Source: Seriola aureovittata
Taxonomy: Eukaryota > Chordata > Actinopteri > Carangiformes > Carangidae
Direction: 5' to 3'
DNA length: 64,000 nucleotides
NCBI RefSeq assembly: GCF_021018895.1
Contig: NC_079364.1
Span: 1,886,901-1,950,900, forward strand
Each line of letters begins with the position of its first letter. Position 1 is the first letter of the stretch. Of this stretch, positions 1-11,139 are shown piece after piece. Below the pieces are notes generated by a model. The model did not search any database, was not told the DNA's origin, and was given only the letters and a program-made list of their open reading frames with translations. A program made the position numbers and the translations under genes.

Positions 1-439
1 TTTTCTCCATCACATGAAACTAAACTCAATTAAAGTGATAAAATCTGGCTGCAGTTGAGTTTCTGTGTGTGATGCAGGAAGCAGGAAGTTATTACCTCAT
101 CAGTTTTAATCAGTGAAGAGTTTCTCACTCTCAGATTTTCTACTGGAGGCACCATTAAAAACACGAAGGTGATCAATTACAGATATTTAATCGAGTACAA
201 ATAGATTCTTCTTTCAGGCAATATCAATAATATGTCAATACATTGATTCCATTTTTGCTTGTCTCGCGGTGACATTAATATGTTGGTGCATCTCTCCACA
301 AGGTTTGGGGATTTGTCACTAAGGCGGACCGACGTAAACTGACGCTGTGCAACATCGTTAGAGTTCGTTATGTTGTTTTTAAGAGAGAGTAACAGCTCTG
401 GCAGTTAGCTAAATTCAGTGTTAACATGTTTAGCCACGT

Positions 440-725
440 TTAGCAGGTATAAGTTTCATCATGTTCTTCGTCTTAGTTTAGCATGTTAGCATGCTAATAT
501 TTGCTTATTAGCAGGGAACACAAAGTTAGAACACAAAATAGTTTTGACATGAAAAATCATTTGACCTGATGATGGCGCTAGATGAAAAATCAGAGGATCA
601 CCAAAGTCAGTAGGATTCATCCTCTGAATATCTGCATTAAATTTCATATCAATCCATCTGATAGTTGTAATGACATTTCAGTCTGGATCAAAGTGGTGCC
701 ATCCCCAGAGCTTAGCTGCTAACGA
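440..725 (+). repeat. Teleost interspersed repeat fragment
   Basis: It contains the GTTAGCATGCTAA run, then GATGGCGCTAGATGAAAAATC, AGGATCACCAAAGTCAGTAG, GATTCATCCTCTG, and CAGTCTGGATCAAAGTGGTG. I recognise this order from a very common percomorph interspersed repeat. I cannot assign the family by name. A second copy at 4487-4772 is part of the tandem duplication. Confidence 0.6.
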
Positions 726-1062
726 GGCTAAAAAACACCATTTTCATGTTAAACACGTTATTTTCTGTTTATTGTTTTTTAATGACTTGAAAAACGAGTC
801 TCTTTAATCCCAACTACACCTTTAAAAAAAATCTGGTGTTTTAAAACTGACGTTAGTTCGTATTAGGGACCTGGAGGGTTCAGACAAACATGTCTCTAAG
901 GTTCCCAGCTACAGTGCTACAGAACCTCTTTGTGGGCGACACAGGAAACAGAGTCTGTAAACTCTGTACGTTTCGACTGTGCAGATTTAAAGAGTAGAAA
1001 ATAAGGCAGCTATAGAAAACTGAGCAATGTCCTGTGTTTGTCTTTCTGTCTGTCGCCTGCAG

Positions 1063-1685
1063 GAGGTGAGCTACTGCCAGGGGATGAGTCAGATCGCCGC
1101 CCTGCTGCTCATGTTCATGAACGAGGAGGACGCCTTCTGGGCCCTGTCACAGCTGCTGACCAATCACAAACACGCCATGCACGGTGAGACGTCGCAGCGA
1201 GCTCGTCTACAACATGAAAATAAAAAACTGCCTCTTGCATGTTTTCCAGATGAAGTGCTACGAAGAAGAACGAAATAAGAGTCGTGTTTGCGCCGCTCCT
1301 GCGCCGCCCGTCCACATTCGTGTTAAGGTGGATTAAAAAAGCGCCTCTCTGCTCTCTCTCCTCTCTTTTCAAGGATTTTTTGTTCCCGGGTTTCCTAAAC
1401 TTCAGAGATACCAGGCGCATCATGATCAGATTATCTCCAAACTCATCCCCAAACTGAAGAAACATCTGGTGAGGTCACAGTTACGCAAGCGTTTCATAAG
1501 AGAGCGAGGGCGAGGGAACGACACCGCATCAACAACTCTGATCTGTGGTGACATTTAATGTGATTTGATGCCCTGTGGATGTTTACTCTCTCTCTCTCTC
1601 TGTCTCTCTCTCTCGCTCTGTCTCTCTCTCTCTCACTCCCCCCCCTCTCTTGCTCTCTCTCTCTCTCTCTCTCTCTTTCCCTCTG

Positions 1686-1733
<48 letters not shown>

Positions 1734-1902
1734 CTCTTGCTCTCTCTCTCTCTCTCTCTCTCTTTCCCTCTGTCTCTCTCGCTCTCTCTCTCTCTCTCTC
1801 CCTCTCTCTCTCTCTGTCTCTCTCTCTCTCTCTGTCTCTCTCTCTCTCTGTCTCTCTCTCTCTCTCTTGCTCTCTCTCTCTCTGTCTCTCTCTCTCTCTC
1901 TT

Positions 1903-1938
<36 letters not shown>

Positions 1939-2005
1939 GGACAGGGAGCAGATGTCTGCAGGGATTTACAGCACTAAATGGTTCCTCCAGTGTTTCATTG
2001 ACAGG
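1063..2005 (+). pseudogene. Duplicate block of three USP6NL-like TBC exons (copy 1)
   Basis: Three exons at 1063-1183, 1374-1468 and 1940-2005 encode the same TBC-domain residues as 5110-5230, 5421-5515 and 5995-6060. All have good AG acceptors and GT donors (gtgaga, gtgagg, gtgagg). Together they are 282 nt, 94 codons, entering and leaving in phase 0. They are followed by exon 3988-4036, whose first base must complete a codon begun in the previous exon. Splicing 1940-2005 onto it therefore shifts the frame, so the block cannot be used in series with copy 2. By offset, a copy-1 version of exon 3988-4036 should end about 11 nt left of the window. Whether this is a real duplication or an assembly duplicate is open; 'pseudogene' means a redundant exon block here. 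Confidence 0.7.
1586..1937 (+). repeat. CT microsatellite, copy 1
   Basis: Interrupted (CT)n with CTGT and TTGC variants, ending at the acceptor of exon 1940-2005. Confidence 0.95.
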
Positions 2006-3156
2006 GTGAGGAACGTGTCTGATTGATTCCCTCTGTATCTAATGTCTTAATGACAGTGTTGTATTTATTCTGCAGTTACACAAACACATTGAAAAGCATT
2101 GAAATCAGTTCCTTCAATAAAAGCCCTGTCGCTAATACCAGCCACAGTAGCAGTTAAACACTTACATTTACTTAAATTAATTGGTTATATTTTAAACTGC
2201 TTATCCTAACCATCAATTTCTGCCGCCTCTCCCAAGAGTAGATCACTTTTAATGAACATGTGAGCGTGTGATATTTTATCAAGACAATATGAACCCATCC
2301 GTGAGCAGAAGAGCGAAGGATCTCAACTTCTCTTTTTAATGGTTTATTAACATATAAGGTGTGTATTTAGATTTAAATAAAAACTCTACACAGTAAGATA
2401 TCAAAGATTAAAATAAAATAAACTTATTCTTTAACGGAAAAGAGAGAAAAATCAAACAATATTTTTGCAACAACATGTTTATATTCAGTAGATCCTGCAG
2501 CGCTGTAGTTCGACTTTGATTTAACATTTAAAACTAGCTCCACCTCGAGCTGCTGATCTGGATTCAGGAGCCGCCCAGTCCACTTCTGTCGTGCACTACT
2601 CCTTTTCAAAAAGTCTACAAAGCATCAGTTTACCACATTCAGTAGCAGGGAGAAGCTTCAGAGAGCGGAGGGCAGTAAGTGTGGACTGTTAAAGTAACAG
2701 CGTAACATGAGTTGAAGTTCATGATATTTCAACTGCTGCTGAATCATCAGCTGCTCCTGCAAACGCAGCGTCGTGTTCGTCCTGACAGTCACAACATCAG
2801 GTAGTCCTCTAACCTCAGCGCCGTGTGATTCATATCACAACACTGAGCGACGTGCAAAGGCCAAACAATGTGTCAACCACCAGCTGTTTAACTGTCTGTG
2901 TCATATGTGAAAAACTCTCTTCTGTCTTCAGTCGGTATCAAACACTCACACCCGTTAACCCTCTGACGTCTGAGGGCGTTTCCTCGAGTTCTACATTATT
3001 TCTTGAATTCACCTTTAAAGGTTACCTGCATCAAACAGAGCACCCAGGTGTTTTATGTCACAGCTTTCAGAACAATCTCAGCTCTCTCTGCCATCAAGCC
3101 CCTTTTTGTCACAAGGAGATCATTTGGCACAAATGCTGAAAAATTGAAGCCTAGTT

Positions 3157-3985
3157 TTTCTCACTCCTCTCTTCCTCTCCTCCTCTCCTCTCCTCCTCCT
3201 CTCTCTCCTCTCTCTCCTCCTCTCCTCTCCTCCTCCTCCTCTCTCCTCTCCTCCTCTCTTCCTCTCTCCTCCTCTCCTCTCCTCCTCCTCTCTCTCCTCC
3301 TCCTCCTCTCTTCTCTCTCCTCCTCTCCTCTCCTCCTCCTCTCTCTCCTCTCTCTCCTCTCTCCTCCTCTCTTCCTCTCTCTCCTCCTCTCCTCCTCTCC
3401 TCCTCCTCTCTCTCCTCTCCTCCTTCCTCTCTCCTCCTCCTCTCCTCTCTCCTCCTCTCCTCTCTTCCTCTCTCCTCTCTCCTCTCCTCCTCCTCTCTCT
3501 CCTCTCCTCCTCTCCTCCTCTCTCTCCTCTCTCTCCTCTCCTCCTCTCCTCTCTCTCCTCTCCTCCTCTCCTCTCTCTTCCTCTCTCCTCCTCTCCTCTC
3601 CTCCTCCTCTCTCTCCTCTCTCTCCTCTCCTCTCTCTCCTCTCTCTCCTCTCCTCTCCTCCTCTCCCCCTCTCCTCTCCTCCTCTCTCCTCCTCTCCTCT
3701 CTTCCTCTCTCCTCCTCTCCTCTCCTCCTCCTCCTCTCTCTCCTCTCCTCCTCTCCTCTCTCTCCTCTCTCTCCTCTCCTCCTCTCCTCTCTCTCCTCTC
3801 CTCCTCTCCTCTCTTCCTCTCTCCTCCTCTCCTCTCCTCCTCCTCTCTCTCCTCTCCTCCTCTCCTCTCTCCTCCTCTCTCCTCCTCTCCTCTCCTCCTC
3901 TCCCCCTCTCCTCTCCTCCTCTCTCCTCCTCTCCTCTCCTCCTCTCCTCCCTCCTCCCTCCCCCCTCCTCTCTCCTCCTCTCTAC
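3157..3985 (+). repeat. CT/CCT polypyrimidine tract before exon 3988-4036
   Basis: About 830 bp of nearly pure pyrimidine made of CTCTCC, CTCCTC and TTCC units, with a loose larger periodicity. It abuts the acceptor ctctacag of the next exon and is the junction between the two duplicated copies. Long open frames on both strands here come only from the repeat. Confidence 0.95.
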
Positions 3986-3987
3986 AG

Positions 3988-4036
3988 GCAGCAGTCTCTC
4001 TTCCACGTTCTCTCTGCATATTCGGTCTACAACACA
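3988..4036 (+). CDS. usp6nl: usp6nl-like TBC exon (QQSLFHVL)
   Basis: Acceptor ctctacag and donor gtaagt bound 49 nt. The first G completes a codon from an upstream exon; then [16 protein letters not shown]. The residues match the TBC segment just before the glutamine-finger motif. The exon follows directly on the long CT/CCT tract, which supplies an extreme polypyrimidine tract. It was too short for a simple ORF scan. Confidence 0.8.
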
Positions 4037-5667
4037 GTAAGTAGCAGTTTTCTCCATCACATGAAACTAAACTCAATTAAAGTGATAAAATCTGGCTGCA
4101 GTTGAGTTTCTGTGTGTGATGCAGGAAGCAGGAAGTTATTACCTCATCAGTTTTAATCAGTGAAGAGTTTCTCACTCTCAGATTTTCTACTGGAGGCACC
4201 ATTAAAAACACGAAGGTGATCAATTACAGATATTTAATCGAGTACAAATAGATTCTTCTTTCAGGCAATATCAATAATATGTCAATACATTGATTCCATT
4301 TTTGCTTGTCTCGCGGTGACATTAATATGTTGGTGCATCTCTCCACAAGGTTTGGGGATTTGTCACTAAGGCGGACCGATGTAAACTGACGCTGTGCAAC
4401 ATCGTTAGAGTTCGTTATGTTGTTTTTAAGAGAGAGTAACAGCTCTGGCAGTTAGCTAAATTCAGTGTTAACATGTTTAGCCACGTTTAGCAGGTATAAG
4501 TTTCATCATGTTCTTCGTCTTAGTTTAGCATGTTAGCATGCTAATATTTGCTTATTAGCAGGGAACACAAAGTTAGAACACAAAATAGTTTTGACATGAA
4601 AAATCATTTGACCTGATGATGGCGCTAGATGAAAAATCAGAGGATCACCAAAGTCAGTAGGATTCATCCTCTGAATATCTGCATTAAATTTCATATCAAT
4701 CCATCTGATAGTTGTAATGACATTTCAGTCTGGATCAAAGTGGTGCCATCCCCAGAGCTTAGCTGCTAACGAGGCTAAAAAACACCATTTTCATGTTAAA
4801 CACGTTATTTTCTGTTTATTGTTTTTTAATGACTTGAAAAACGAGTCTCTTTAATCCCAACTACACCTTTAAAAAAAATCTGGTGTTTTAAGACTGACGT
4901 TAGTTCGTATTAGGGACCTGGAGGGTTCAGACAAACATGTCTCTAAGGTTCCCAGCTACAGTACTACAGAACCTCTTTGTGGGCGACACAGGAAACAGAG
5001 TCTGTAAACTCTGTACGTTTCGACTGTGCAGATTTAAAGAGTAGAAAATAAAGCAGCTATAGAAAACTGAGCAATGTCCTGTGTTTGTCTTTCTGTCTGT
5101 CGCCTGCAGGAGGTGAGCTACTGCCAGGGGATGAGTCAGATCGCCGCCCTGCTGCTCATGTTCATGAACGAGGAGGACGCCTTCTGGGCCCTGTCACAGC
5201 TGCTGACCAATCACAAACACGCCATGCACGGTGAGACGTCGCAGCGAGCTCGTCTACAACATGAAAATAAAAAACTGCCTCTTGCATGTTTTCCAGATGA
5301 AGTGCTACGAAGAAGAACGAAATAAGAGTCGTGTTTGCGCCGCTCCTGCGCCGCCCGTCCACATTCGTATTAAGGTGGATTAAAAAAGCGCCTCTCTGCT
5401 CTCTCTCCTCTCTTTTCAAGGATTTTTTGTTCCCGGGTTTCCTAAACTTCAGAGATACCAGGCGCATCATGATCAGATTATCTCCAAACTCATCCCCAAA
5501 CTGAAGAAACATCTGGTGAGGTCACAGTTACGCAAGCGTTTCATAAGAGAGCGAGGGCGAGGGAACGACACCGCATCAACAACTCTGATCTGTGGTGACA
5601 TTTAATGTGATTTGATGCCCTGTGGATGTTTACTCTCTCTCTCTCTCTGTCTCTCTCTCTCTGTCTC

Positions 5668-5708
<41 letters not shown>

Positions 5709-5776
5709 CTGTCTCTCTCTCTCTCACTCCCCCCCCTCTCTTGCTCTCTCTCTCTCTCTCTCTCTCTTTCCCTCTG

Positions 5777-5869
<93 letters not shown>

Positions 5870-5873
5870 TCTG

Positions 5874-5907
<34 letters not shown>

Positions 5908-5957
5908 CCTCTCTCTCTCTGTCTCTCTCTCTCTCTCTGTCTCTCTCTCTCTCTCTT

Positions 5958-5993
<36 letters not shown>

Positions 5994-8900
5994 GGACAGG
6001 GAGCAGATGTCTGCAGGGATTTACAGCACTAAATGGTTCCTCCAGTGTTTCATTGACAGGGTGAGGAACGTGTCTGATTGATTCCCTCTGTATCTAATGT
6101 CTTAATGACAGTGTTGTATTTATTCTGCAGTTACACAAACACATTGAAAAGCATTGAAATCAGTTCCTTCAATAAAAGCCCTGTCGCTAATACCAGCCAC
6201 AGTAGCAGTTAAACACTTACATTTACTTAAATTAATTGGTTATATTTTAAACTGCTTATCCTAACCATCAATTTCTGCCGCCTCTCCCAAGAGTAGATCA
6301 CTTTTAATGAACATGTGAGCGTGTGATATTTTATCAAGACAATATGAACCCATCCGTGAGCAGAAGAGCGAAGGATCTCAACTTCTCTTTTTAATGGTTT
6401 ATTAACATATAAGGTGTGTATTTAGATTTAAATAAAAACTCTACACAGTAAGATATCAAAGATTAAAATAAAATAAACGTATTCTTTAACGGAAAAGAGA
6501 GAAAAATCAAACAATATTTTTGCAACAACATGTTTATATTCAGTAGATCCTGCAGCGCTGTAGTTCGACTTTGATTTAACATTTAAAACTAGCTCCACCT
6601 CGAGCTGCTGATCTGGATTCAGGAGCCGCCCAGTCCACTTCTGTCGTGCACTACTCCTTTTCAAAAAGTCTACAAAGCATCAGTTTACCACATTCAGTAG
6701 CAGGGAGAAGCTTCAGAGAGCGGAGGGCAGTAAGTGTAGACTGTTAAAGTAACAGCGTAACATGAGTTGAAGTTCATGATATTTCAACTGCTGCTGAATC
6801 ATCAGCTGCTCCTGCAAACGCAGCGTCGTGTTCGTCCTGACAGTCACAACATCAGGTAGTCCTCTAACCTCAGCGCCGTGTGATTCATATCACAACACTG
6901 AGCGACGTGCAAAGGCCAAACAATGTGTCAACCACCAGCTGTTTAACTGTCTGTGTCATATGTGAAAAACTCTCTTCTGTCTTCAGTCGGTATCAAACAC
7001 TCGCACCCGTTAACCCTCTGACGTCTGAGGGCGTTTCCTCGAGTTCTACATTATTTCTTGAATTCACCTTTAAAGGTTACCTGCATCAAACAGAGCACCC
7101 AGGTGTTTTATGTCACAGCTTTCAGAACAATCTCAGCTCTCTCTGCCATCAAGCCCCTTTTTGTCACAAGGAGATCATTTGGCACAAATGCTGAAAAATT
7201 GAAGCCTAGTTTTTCCAAATTCTTCAAATATTTTGTGAAAACAAACCTTTACGAACTGTTTTTGTGTTCACCACAGTCTATACGTTCATAGAAATAGTGG
7301 TTTACAGAAATAAAATAGTAGATAAATGGATAAAAAATGCCTGAAATGAGTCGTCTCGTTAGATGAATCCAGGAGGAGTTACGTTTAGTTTGCAGTTAGT
7401 GTGGAGGACAGAAGAGGAAGCACCGCTGTCCACCTCTTAGTGAAGAGTGCCACCTACAGAGACGACAGGAAACATCACATTAATGCGCACACTGTTAGAA
7501 GATCACGGTGAAGTTCAACCTAAAAGCACAACAGCCTTTATTACTGAGAATGACTGAAACAAGAAATTTGTCAATTTGCCTTTTTAAATATAATTTTACA
7601 TGATTTCAGCAGAAACCGTCCTGCTGATATTTGAGCTCGGGGACATTGCATTAGAAGAGAGCATTAAGAGCTGTTAAGCTAAACTGCTATTAGTCTCCTC
7701 CATGCATGCCCACAATCCTGTGGTGGTGGTCTGGCAGGGTTCGGCTGCTGTCAGCACTTCTCCGTCCCGCTGACTAGCTCGGCTCGGAGGGGCCCGTGGG
7801 CCTCTGAGGTCTGGCACAGAACCAAAGAAACCTCCTGACTCCGGCCAGGACCAGAACTGCATAACATGTGAAAAACCGCTGGCGTAAACAGACCGTGCTG
7901 ACTCGCAGCGATATGGTGACTTTGTCGTGTTTGTGATCCTGCAGACGCCGTTCACCCTGACCCTTCGTCTGTGGGACATTTTCATCCTGGAGGGAGAGAG
8001 GCTGCTGACCGCCATGTCTTACACCATCCTGAAGATACACAAGAGTAAGGAGTCGCGGCACAGTTCACCACAGAGAGAGAAATCATTATCTACTCAGGCT
8101 GTTAGTCATCACCACAAACACCAGTCAGCTTGAGCTTTTTATCAAACTGTTTAAATGAACTGATTCTGAAGATTTTCAGCTGTTGGTTGGTTTTTTCTGC
8201 CAAAAGTGCAACTGTGAGAAAATCCCGACAGCAATAACTCAAAGTCATTGTTTATTTTGAGCTCTTTTAACATCACACTGATGAAAACTAAATGTGTTCA
8301 CATGAGCTTGTGAACGCTGCCTAAGTGTCTGCGTAATAAACCAGTCTGATTCTGGTCGACACAGTGTCCTAGATAGAGCTGAGAAGTGGGATGAGCAGCT
8401 GTTACCAAATTCATACACAACTGACCCTGCTACAGAACTTGAAGCTCTGTGATTGGATGTTTCTCTCTGAAATGCACCTTGGGAGTCGCAGTCGACTTCT
8501 CTCCTCAGGCTTCTCGTATCTTTGCCTTTTATCGATATTTTCAAACACAGTTGGTAAACCTTTATACTGATGATACTTATACACAATGTTTTTGGAAACC
8601 TTATCTTAAAGAATACAAACATGTTTATGTGCAAAACCTTTTCTTCATTTGACAAAAGAATATAAAGTTGTTTGTGTCATCTGAACACAAACAGCTGTTC
8701 AAGAACGGCCCAAATCAGATAAAGATGAAATTGGCAAATGTTCAATACGGAGCCCCAGTTACTGCACAGCTGATGAGAGGTGCATGATTCAGGTGAAGTT
8801 GACATCACAGTTTGTTTATGTGGCTTTAACAAATAAACGGTGTGTTTTCTGTACGTGCAGAGCGTCTGGTGAAGATGTCCCTGGAGGAGCTCAGAGAGTT

Positions 8901-9832
8901 TCTGCAGGAGCGGATCGCTCAGACTTTCTTCTACAGTGACGACGTGATCGTGGAGCAGCTTCAGGACTCCATGACTGAGCTGAGAAAAATGAAGCTGGAC
9001 CTTCCTCCTCCAGGTACACGGCTGCACAGAGCTGAGAGTCTGGTCTTAAGTACAAACCTGAGTTACACCTGTTCTGGACTCTTGCTGCCGACCCTGGAGC
9101 GTGTTGTGTTCTTAAGAGTCTTTGTGCTCCTGGTTGTTTTCAGGGAAGCCTGAGGAACTGCCTCGTAAGCCTCTGGGTCAGGAGCTGCCGGTGCTGTTGA
9201 GTCCGGTCCAGTCCTCCAGAGGGAAGTCGTCCTCAGCCAGCGGGTTCCCCAAAGCTGGTCTGAGCCTCCACATCATCTCCCACCAGCCGGACTCCATCTC
9301 CCCTGACCAGAGCCCCTCCAAGGACCCCAAGGATCTCGACGCCGCGGAGGAGGAGGAGGCCCCTCTGCCTTCCCCAGACCCCATCATCATCCACAGCCAG
9401 GCCCCGCTCACCCCCGACGGCTCCCCACTGACGGGGCCTCCGCCTTACCAGCCCCCAGGGAGCCAGACCCTGGTCACAGTGGATCAGCCGTCTCTGCCGG
9501 ATCAGGAGGGGGATGAACCGGTCTCCACAGGACTTCGCTCAGCTCCACAGATTGCAGACGCACTTTTGCCGACCTCTACAGATGACTCCTCTGCATCCGT
9601 CACCGACCAGTCCTCCTGCGGGATCCCTCGGACTTGTTCAGCGCCTGTAGTCCAGGCGGCCTCGCCGGGGTCGGGCCCGGCCCATGTTGAGGGTCTGTCG
9701 GCGGCAGAGGCGGCTGAGGACAGGTACCTGGTCCAGCTGCTGGAGCAGGCCTCGGCTCTGTGCACCGACAAGAACCTGAACCAGGACTCAAGCACAGCAT
9801 CAGAGGAAACACAGGCGGCAGACGTTTCATGA
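3988..9832 (+). CDS. usp6nl: USP6NL (RN-tre)-like TBC-domain RabGAP, 3' exons to stop
   Basis: Joined exons 3988-4036, 5110-5230, 5421-5515, 5995-6060, 7945-8044, 8861-9013 and 9144-9832 give an open frame of about 424 residues ending in TGA at 9830-9832. The order is [81 protein letters not shown], then a Ser/Pro-rich tail. This matches the C-terminal two thirds of the TBC domain of USP6NL/RN-tre, a GTPase-activating protein for Rabs in endocytic and Golgi traffic. YCQ is the catalytic glutamine-finger motif of TBC GAPs. The arginine-finger motif (IxxDxxR) would be in exons left of the window. The disordered tail (residues ~195-424 of this part) is specific to this subfamily, and its short length compared with mammalian USP6NL suggests a paralogue. 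It could also be annotated simply as USP6NL-like. Confidence 0.82.
4487..4772 (+). repeat. Teleost interspersed repeat fragment (duplicated copy)
   Basis: Copy of 440-725 carried along by the 4-kb tandem duplication. Confidence 0.6.
5110..5230 (+). CDS. usp6nl: usp6nl-like TBC exon with YCQ glutamine finger (copy 2)
   Basis: Acceptor cgcctgcag, donor gtgaga. It encodes [18 protein letters not shown] and on to NHKHAMHG. The YCQ motif and the EEDAFWAL helix are typical of USP6NL-type TBC domains. The translation is identical to copy 1 at 1063-1183. Confidence 0.85.
5421..5515 (+). CDS. usp6nl: usp6nl-like TBC exon (FFVPGFPKL), copy 2
   Basis: Acceptor cttttcaag, donor gtgagg, 95 nt. It encodes [20 protein letters not shown] followed by [11 protein letters not shown] and is in phase with both neighbours. 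Copy 1 is at 1374-1468. Confidence 0.83.
5633..5992 (+). repeat. CT microsatellite, copy 2
   Basis: The same tract in the second copy, 8 bp longer overall, with different internal unit order. Confidence 0.95.
5995..6060 (+). CDS. usp6nl: usp6nl-like TBC exon (TKWFLQCF), copy 2
   Basis: The acceptor lies at the end of a long CT microsatellite (ctctccag); the donor is gtgagg. The 66 nt encode [19 protein letters not shown] plus IDR, the TBC segment before the TPFTL helix. Copy 1 is at 1940-2005. Confidence 0.83.
7217..7944 (+). other. usp6nl-like intron, unique part
   Basis: Unique sequence between the end of duplicated copy 2 and exon 7945-8044. Nothing was seen beyond ordinary intron sequence. 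Confidence 0.6.
7945..8044 (+). CDS. usp6nl: usp6nl-like TBC exon ([11 protein letters not shown])
   Basis: Acceptor atcctgcag, donor gtaagg, 100 nt. It encodes [20 protein letters not shown] then [13 protein letters not shown], strongly USP6NL-like. It occurs once only, to the right of the duplicated block. Confidence 0.87.
8045..8860 (+). other. usp6nl-like intron
   Basis: Bounded by GT at 8045 and AG at 8859-8860. No further exon or repeat was recognised. Confidence 0.7.
8861..9013 (+). CDS. usp6nl: usp6nl-like exon, end of TBC domain
   Basis: Acceptor gtacgtgcag, donor gtacac, 153 nt. It encodes [20 protein letters not shown], then [13 protein letters not shown] and [16 protein letters not shown]. 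This is the C-terminal helical end of the USP6NL TBC region. Confidence 0.87.
9144..9832 (+). CDS. usp6nl: usp6nl-like last exon, Ser/Pro-rich tail and stop
   Basis: Acceptor tgttttcag. It opens with [16 protein letters not shown], which is conserved in USP6NL. About 210 low-complexity residues follow, rich in Pro, Ser and acidic residues (an [12 protein letters not shown] block, [20 protein letters not shown]), with no further domain visible. The frame closes with TGA at 9830-9832. The tail has PxxP-like segments that could bind SH3 domains (inference). Confidence 0.85.
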
Positions 9833-11126
9833 GACGAGCAGATCATCAGTTTATTGATGAAGTTACTTCTCCATTTATTGGATGATTTTACCAGTAAGGT
9901 TTAGGAACAATATGATTTATCAGTCAGATTATCAGTGTCAAGCAATAATTGCTTATAGATGTGGTACCAGTTTCAGCGCCAACACCGATATCGGTGATAA
10001 TTTGTCAGTTTAAGAGGTAAATTTAGTAACTTTCTAAGAAGTTTTGTAACGGCTGTAAGAAGCATTTTTCCTCCTTTAGATATTTAAATCTGTTTCCATG
10101 TGAAGCGACAGTGTCACTGTGGGCGTTTGATTTTCACCTGCAGGAGGTAAAAGGTTTGAAAACATCAGTGAAGATTCTCAGTCACAGCATTAAAACCTGT
10201 TTTAGTGATTTACAGTAGGAAGCTTCCTGATCAGCAGCAGAGCCGTGACTCCTGGGCTTCAGTGTGACGTCCTTGTTTTACAGTATTAGACAGTGGAAAG
10301 TAGCAAAACTTTATTCTGTGGGGGTTTTATGTGCAAACAGTTGTTACCAAGATTAATACAAAGTTTAAATCTCATAATTATATTATTCATTTGCATAGTA
10401 GACTGTATGCGAACACTGGCGAGCCACTCGTATGGCTTAAAAATGAATCCAAATACGAATGAATAGACTCAGCCCTGTCCAATCACACTGGTTTATAATA
10501 ACTATAATAGTGCTGCATGTTGCTTGGATTGTGCAGGATTGTACACAGAACAAAGTCCACTCAAAAAAAAGTCACTCAGTTTTTGTCAAAATGGCGTCCT
10601 TCAATAATCTTGACAGTCTCTCCTCACACAGGTGTTTCTGCCTCCTGTGAACAGGTGAATCAGCTCTGCAGCGCTGCTACATATCAGCTCAGATCAGAGA
10701 GATTTCCTCGGCTCAGAAAGTGGAAACACTTTCACTCCTCAGCCCGAAAAGTAAAAAACCACATTTGGACTGATTTCCTGCTCCGAGCCGGGATGTGAGC
10801 CCAGTTTGTTTTCTGCGGCTCTGGAGGAGTTTGGTCACAGTGATGTCCTCAGACTACAGATTTAAAACAGAAAACCTGCATCACAAACTGTGGTCATAAA
10901 GTCTAAAAAGTGTAGGTGTTTACCAGGCAACGAGGCTCCAATGAAAGATGCATTATGGGAAGTGTCGTATGTAGTGTTTTCGGAGCTTGACCCAGCGGCT
11001 GAAAGTCAGGAACCCCCGACATCTGCTGCTTTGAGTTTGACTTTTCTTTTCTTAATCCGTCTCTTTAAAGAACCCGCATTTGATTTAAGAGGAGTACTTG
11101 AAAAAAATAATGAATCCTCAAATAAA
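9833..11126 (+). other. Probable usp6nl-like 3' UTR
   Basis: No coding frame or splice structure was seen after the stop. The first AATAAA on the + strand is at 11121-11126, so the transcript may end near 11.14 kb. The true end cannot be fixed from sequence alone. Confidence 0.35.
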
Positions 11127-11139
11127 TCTGCAGCTGGTA

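Larger units (their letters stand above)
1..3160 (+). repeat. Tandem duplicated segment, copy 1
   Basis: This stretch matches 4048-~7216 at offset 4047 before the CT tract and 4055 after it. I saw eight single-base differences outside the microsatellite; examples are GACGTAAAC against GATGTAAAC and AACACTCAC against AACACTCGC. Copy 1 ends where the sequence after gaagcctagtttttc runs into the CT/CCT tract. Confidence 0.95.
4048..7216 (+). repeat. Tandem duplicated segment, copy 2
   Basis: Second copy of 1-3160. Copy 2 continues from gaagcctagtttttcc into unique intron sequence and then exon 7945-8044, so it is the copy attached to the rest of the gene. Confidence 0.95.

Noticed and set aside
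1565..2026. Leu/Ser repeat frames of 130-150 codons
   Set aside because: Produced by the CT microsatellite. Only the 66-nt exon at its end is coding.
3003..4076. Long open frames on both strands (300+ codons, Leu/Ser-rich or Glu/Arg-rich)
   Set aside because: They are translations of the CT/CCT tract; low complexity in every frame and no start or splice logic.
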